Of a DNA stretch of 64,000 nt, positions 60,335-64,000 are shown one piece after another (position 1 is the stretch's first letter; every line of letters starts with the position of its first letter). Under the pieces are notes generated by a model, which was not told the DNA's origin, ran no database searches, and saw nothing but the letters and a program-made list of their open reading frames with translations. The translations under genes and the position numbers were made by a program. The stretch is from Paragyromitra xinjiangensis (taxonomy: Eukaryota; Ascomycota; Pezizomycetes; Pezizales; Discinaceae), in contig JBCAMK010000019.1 in assembly GCA_038503065.1 (NCBI GenBank), forward strand, positions 930,001 to 994,000, in the 5' to 3' direction.

Positions 60335-62623
60335 TGTTGTGACTTTAGCTTCATCAAAGGTGTCAGTTGTTCGTCTGGAGTGGAAGTGGGTGAGTTCTGT
60401 CTTTGGATTGTCAAAGTACAAGGCATTTTTCTCACCCCATTCGGAGGAGGTGAGTGCCATTGCTTCCAATGTTCGAGAGTTTTCTGCTTCAGACTTTCCT
60501 GTAACCAGGAGGCCTACATCATCGACGTAGCTGGGGCAGGTGGAATCAGGATATTTTTCTTCTAGCTCGTTGAACAACGGAGCCAGGTAGAGGAGGAAGA
60601 GGATAGGGGAGGTGGGAGATCCTTGAGGGATGCCAGTTTGAATGGGTGCCATGGCTTCAATTTCACCGTCAAATGCCATACAGGCTGTTCGATTGCTGAG
60701 GAAGGAGTCCACCCATCGACAGATGGGAAGTGGGAGGTCCAGTTCAATCATGGTCTTGATCAGTCGTCGTTTGAATACAAAATCATATGCACCTTTCACA
60801 TCCATGCAAAGTGCAGAGAGTGTGAGGCCTTTCTTTTTGGCTGCATCGGCAAGCGTGCTGATAAGCATGCAAGCGTCCACAGCTGATCTTTTTGGTCGTC
60901 CTCCAATTTGCCATCTATGGAGAAGGTGGTATCTTTCTGCCATAAATGCTAATCGGGTTGCTATGATCTTTTCTGAGACTTTGCCAAGGCAGTTGAGGAG
61001 TGATACTGGTCGGTAGGCTTTTGCTATCCTATAGTCAGGTTTGTTGGCCTTTCTAATGATTGCAATTGTAGCTTTGCGCCATATGGTTGGGTGGTATCCT
61101 TCTTTCATGGTTGCTTTGTAGAAGGAATTGAACTGCGTTGGGTCAACTTGGTATGCTTTTTGAATGCATAGGAAGCCGATTCCATCCGGTCCAGGGGCTT
61201 TCTTTGGTGCTGTGGTCATGATTGCTTTCCGAATCTCGTCATTGGTGAGGTCTTTCCATGGAATCTTGTGTTTGCCTGCTGGAACGGGTTCATCAAGTTC
61301 CACTGAGGGAGGGGGAGGGAATAGAGTTGCTCAGAAGAGATTGGCTTTCTCTTCAAAGGTTTTGGACTCTTGGAGGGTGGTGGGATTGTGTAGGGTGGGG
61401 GTGCGTTCACATCAGCGAGGCTTGGTGTACCTCATTGCTGTGGAGACATCTTTTCTGTGAGCTTCTTCCAGGAATGTATTCCAGTGTTCACTCTTTGCTG
61501 TTCGGATTCGTCTCAAGTAGGATGTTCGCAGGTTTTTGAATCTTCGCCACATGGCTGGAGTCTGATCAGTTCTCCAGTCCCTGAGGGCTGTCTTCATGTG
61601 TCTGCGTCCTTCTCTGATGTCTTCATTCCACCAAGGTTTGGCGAAGGGCGATGGTTTTCGTTTGGGTACATGGATGTTGGCAGCTGTTATGATTGAATCT
61701 CGTAGGTGTTGAGCTGCCTCATCTAGGTTTGAATGGGTTGGGTGGGAGTGTAGGAACTCCCAGGTGTCTTTAGAAGTGATGGAGGAAAGGGTGAAAGTTT
61801 GTTGGAAGCCGTCCCAGTCCATCTTGGCCCAATTAAATTGTTCCGTTGATGGTGGGGGGGCACATTCCAAAGAGTTGGAAGCAATTTCAAACTGAACAAC
61901 TTCATGGTCAGATCCTGTTGCAAGGTCTTCCATGACTGCCCAGTTCATAATCAAGTCTGTCATCGGTGAGGAGGAGAAGGCAAGATCCAAAACGGATTTG
62001 CCAGTGCCTGTAGGGTAGTTGTAGGTATAAATATCAGGCTCGTTAATGAGGGTGTAGTTGAATTCTTCTAGTATAGCTAGAAGTGCTTCATGTCTTTTTG
62101 GTGAACAGACTCGTGAGTCCCAGAGAGGATGGTGGGCATTGAAGTCACCTGCCATGATACAGTGTTCTGGTAGCTTTAGTCCCACAAGTACACGTTCAAC
62201 TGTGTATTGCGCGTGGCTGTCAGGAGTTCGTTGTGATGCTGCAGGTTGTTCATTGTAGATGTTGAAGAGGATAAAGGAAGGAATGGAGTGGGTTGACAGC
62301 TCTATGGCCTGTACATCTTCGTTATTGATGATGTCGGGCCTTGGCTGATATTTCAGGAAGAGGTTGGATTTTGATATAAAGGTCATGGTTCGAGGGCGGT
62401 TAATACAGCTCGGAATCATTCTTGCGAATGACCCATGAGATATTGATGTCCAGGAGTTTGGTGGTGCGTCAGGGGAAGTGTCGGGCATAACAAAGGGTTC
62501 TTGAATAATAACTATATCAGCCGTTTCTGAGGCTGAGTCGAGGAGGGATAACATAACATTTTGGTTTCTTCGGCAGTTGTGTTGCATCAGGCGAATCTTG
62601 TGTGGGTTTGGTTGCACAATCAT
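60335..62623 (-). pseudogene. LINE I ORF2: endonuclease and partial reverse transcriptase
   Basis: It starts at ATG 62623, overlapping the ORF1 stop as ATGA. The endonuclease has Gln-Glu-Pro-Phe, Gly-Asp-Phe-Asn-Ala-His-His and Ser-Asp-His (62623-61860). The frame then meets a TGA at 61414-61412 and a second TGA about 27 codons later (near 61333), and continues into the reverse transcriptase: Ala-Pro-Gly-Pro-Asp-Gly, Tyr-Arg-Pro-Val-Ser-Leu-Leu-Asn, Asp-Val-Lys-Gly-Ala-Tyr-Asp, Gly-Ile-Pro-Gln-Gly-Ser and Tyr-Val-Asp-Asp-Val (near 60515). Past Asn-Pro-Lys-Thr-Glu-Leu-Thr-His-Phe it runs into GGTCC-rich sequence. Tyr-Val-Asp-Asp, against Tyr-Ile-Asp-Asp in A-H, marks the separate lineage. Two stops and loss of the 3' half mean it is dead. 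Confidence 0.88.
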
Positions 62624-64000
62624 TGTTCCACCATGATGTCTTTTTCAGTTCGGGAGAGGTCTGGGCGTGCAACACAGGATCTGTCAGTGGCTTTATGTGT
62701 GCCACCACAGTTGATGCATTTGGGAGGCATGTGGGCGCAGGAGTCAGTGGCTCTGCAAGTCCCACAGAAGTGCTTATTGGTAGCATGGTCGTGTCCACAG
62801 TAGGCACAGGCTGGCTTGGTGGAGGGGCATCTCTGGAACTTGTGTCCAAACTTTTGACAGTTAGAACATTGGTCACCAGGGCGCGCAGTCAAATAGGCTC
62901 CAGTCCTGTGTCTCTGGCCGAAGATGAGGATTCCGTTTTTGATCAGTTTGTTGTACATGCTTTTGCTGGTGATAGCAATCATTACCAAGCTGTGGGACTT
63001 TCCGTTTCTCTTGTCTGGGTGGGTCATGTAGCGAGGAGGTGCTGCCAGTTTGAGATCACTGTTTTGGTATTCCAGTTCGTTTTGCAGGTCGCTCATGCCG
63101 GTACGATTATCAGGGTATTCCATGATTAGGACTCCGTGAATGGCAACCTTGTGCCAGGACTCCTGTTTGGAGAGAAAGAGAGTTTTCTCATCGCTTTCCT
63201 TCACAACTTTCTCAATGGTGGCCTTGTGCAGGTCAAAATCAGTGCTGGTGAATCCATTGCGAGTGTAAAGCAAGAGGTTGGCTTTCAGGTTCCAGGAGAT
63301 TCCTGAGATCTGGAGGCTTTCTGGTGCTTGAGCAGTCAGGAGTTCTTTGTTGATGGTGTTGCGCAGGACAAGGAGGTTGAGGCTTTCTTCTTTCTGATCA
63401 CCACTGCGCTGGACAATCATGTTCTTTGTGAGTTCTGGGGTTGGGGTTGTGGGGGTGTCAGTGTTGGCCTTCACAGGCTTTCCATCTTTCGCCACAGTGG
63501 CCCAAGTCTTTGGTGCAGGAGGTGAAGGAGGTGGAGGAGGTGCTGGTGCGTTTTCAGTTGCCTTTCCCTTTCCCTTGTTCTTCTTGGGTTGTTGGGGTGT
63601 GTTGGGGAGGGTTGTTGCTGTGATTGCTGGTACTGCTGGAGTTGCTTTCAGGGTGCGGTGGATTGAATCCACTTTCCTGATCACAGTGTGGCTCATGGAG
63701 CCCAGGGAGGTTGAGATTTGGGTGGTGAGGTTGCTAACCATCATCTTGAGCTCAGCGATTTCCTTGTTCAGGTGTTCATTCTGTGCCATGAGGTGTTGGT
63801 TGATATCGTTTTGACTCATTGGGAGTGCAAAGTAGCTGGGAGTGCGTTTGGGAGGGGGAGCAGATTGCTGTTGGTTGCCAAAGGTTCTCTTTGACAGGCC
63901 AGCTGCGGATCTGTTGCTGGTCATTGGTTCTGGCTCGTAGGTGAGGTCAATTCCTCCCAAAGTGTTCCTAAATGATAGAGGATATGTGGGGGAGTTGCCT
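62620..64000 (-). CDS. LINE I ORF1, gag-like protein (5' end beyond window)
   Basis: An open frame of at least 460 codons to TGA 62622-62620, still open at the window edge; the first ATG inside the window is at about 63924. It has a coiled coil (Asn/Glu/Leu heptads near 63810-63730), an Ala/Pro/Lys linker with Trp-Ala-Thr-Val-Ala, an RRM-like region (about 63420-63140), Pro-Pro-Arg-Tyr-Met-Thr in place of Pro-Arg-Trp-Leu-Thr, and three zinc knuckles (CX2CX3GHX4C then two Cys/His clusters, about 62870-62660). It is intact as far as seen, in contrast to its ORF2. Its last codons overlap the ORF2 start by four bases. Confidence 0.88.
   Translation of the reverse strand, partial: GNSPTYPLSFRNTLGGIDLTYEPEPMTSNRSAAGLSKRTFGNQQQSAPPPKRTPSYFALPMSQNDINQHLMAQNEHLNKEIAELKMMVSNLTTQISTSLGSMSHTVIRKVDSIHRTLKATPAVPAITATTLPNTPQQPKKNKGKGKATENAPAPPPPPSPPAPKTWATVAKDGKPVKANTDTPTTPTPELTKNMIVQRSGDQKEESLNLLVLRNTINKELLTAQAPESLQISGISWNLKANLLLYTRNGFTSTDFDLHKATIEKVVKESDEKTLFLSKQESWHKVAIHGVLIMEYPDNRTGMSDLQNELEYQNSDLKLAAPPRYMTHPDKRNGKSHSLVMIAITSKSMYNKLIKNGILIFGQRHRTGAYLTARPGDQCSNCQKFGHKFQRCPSTKPACAYCGHDHATNKHFCGTCRATDSCAHMPPKCINCGGTHKATDRSCVARPDLSRTEKDIMVEQ

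Larger units (their letters stand above)
60330..64000 (-). mobile_element. LINE I, 3'-truncated and running out of the window
   Basis: A reverse-strand LINE of a lineage clearly different from A-H. From the window edge it has ORF1, then ORF2 with endonuclease and the first half of the reverse transcriptase. Homology stops near 60330, in the thumb region; the RNase H, 3' UTR and tail are missing. LINEs are usually truncated at the 5' end, so loss of the 3' end points to deletion or recombination after insertion. The 5' end is beyond the window. Confidence 0.85.

Overview
This window is a fungal transposon graveyard, most likely from a basidiomycete (Agaricomycotina). The evidence is Tad1-like LINEs with CCHC gag-like ORF1 proteins, chromodomain Ty3/gypsy elements, and, at the right, one short-exon gene with 45-62 bp introns that resembles the DUF6532 family of mushroom-forming fungi. 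Nearly everything from 1 to about 57.3 kb is one nested stack of retroelements; I see no rRNA, tRNA or CRISPR array.

Nesting, outermost first. A chromovirus (gypsy2) is visible only as its integrase C-terminus (38380-39068), the end of its chromodomain (56259-56396) and its 3' LTR (56571-57303). A second chromovirus (gypsy1) is inserted in gypsy2's integrase; its 5' LTR starts left of the window and its 3' LTR ends at 38379. Gypsy1 is broken by LINE A (reverse, 5' LTR), LINE B (5905-11475, 5' LTR), three head-to-tail elements D, D' and D'' (17095-26974, integrase), LINE C (28303-33952, reverse, 3' LTR) and two poly(A) elements E1 and E2 (34527-38261, 3' LTR). LINE A is itself broken by J (661-2903), an ORF1-only element. 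Gypsy2's chromodomain is broken by three head-to-tail reverse-strand LINEs, H, F and G (39069-56252). The insertions are supported by target-site duplications or by matching junctions in related LTRs.

LINEs B, C, F and G have full-length ORF1 and ORF2. D has an intact ORF2 but one stop in ORF1; A and H are decayed. ORF1 (coiled coil, RRM-like region, three zinc knuckles) should coat the RNA; ORF2 carries endonuclease, reverse transcriptase and RNase H. In all two-ORF elements the ORF1 stop touches or overlaps the ORF2 ATG (TAATG, TAAATG, ATGATTAA, or ATGA in LINE I), which points to termination-reinitiation. Four elements (J, D', D'', E2) keep ORF1 but lack ORF2, and E1 lacks both, so all five probably borrow an ORF2 protein in trans.

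The most striking features are: (1) E1 contains an array of at least 17 short hairpins of unrelated sequence, about 33 nt apart, nearly all followed by ACCC or a similar C-run; (2) three separate clusters (D/D'/D'', H/F/G, E1/E2) are head-to-tail insertions at one target with the same short duplication at every junction; (3) LINEs A and C sit at the same base of the gypsy1 LTR; (4) a paired RNA-like motif containing GTGCGGTTGGT occurs only in elements without ORF2; (5) the LINE families share a 3'-terminal hairpin with compensatory base changes.

Right of 57.3 kb are about 1.2 kb without a recognisable gene, a five-exon DUF6532-like gene (58495-59510), minisatellites, and a decayed LINE of another lineage (I, from about 60330 to beyond the window edge) that has lost its 3' half.
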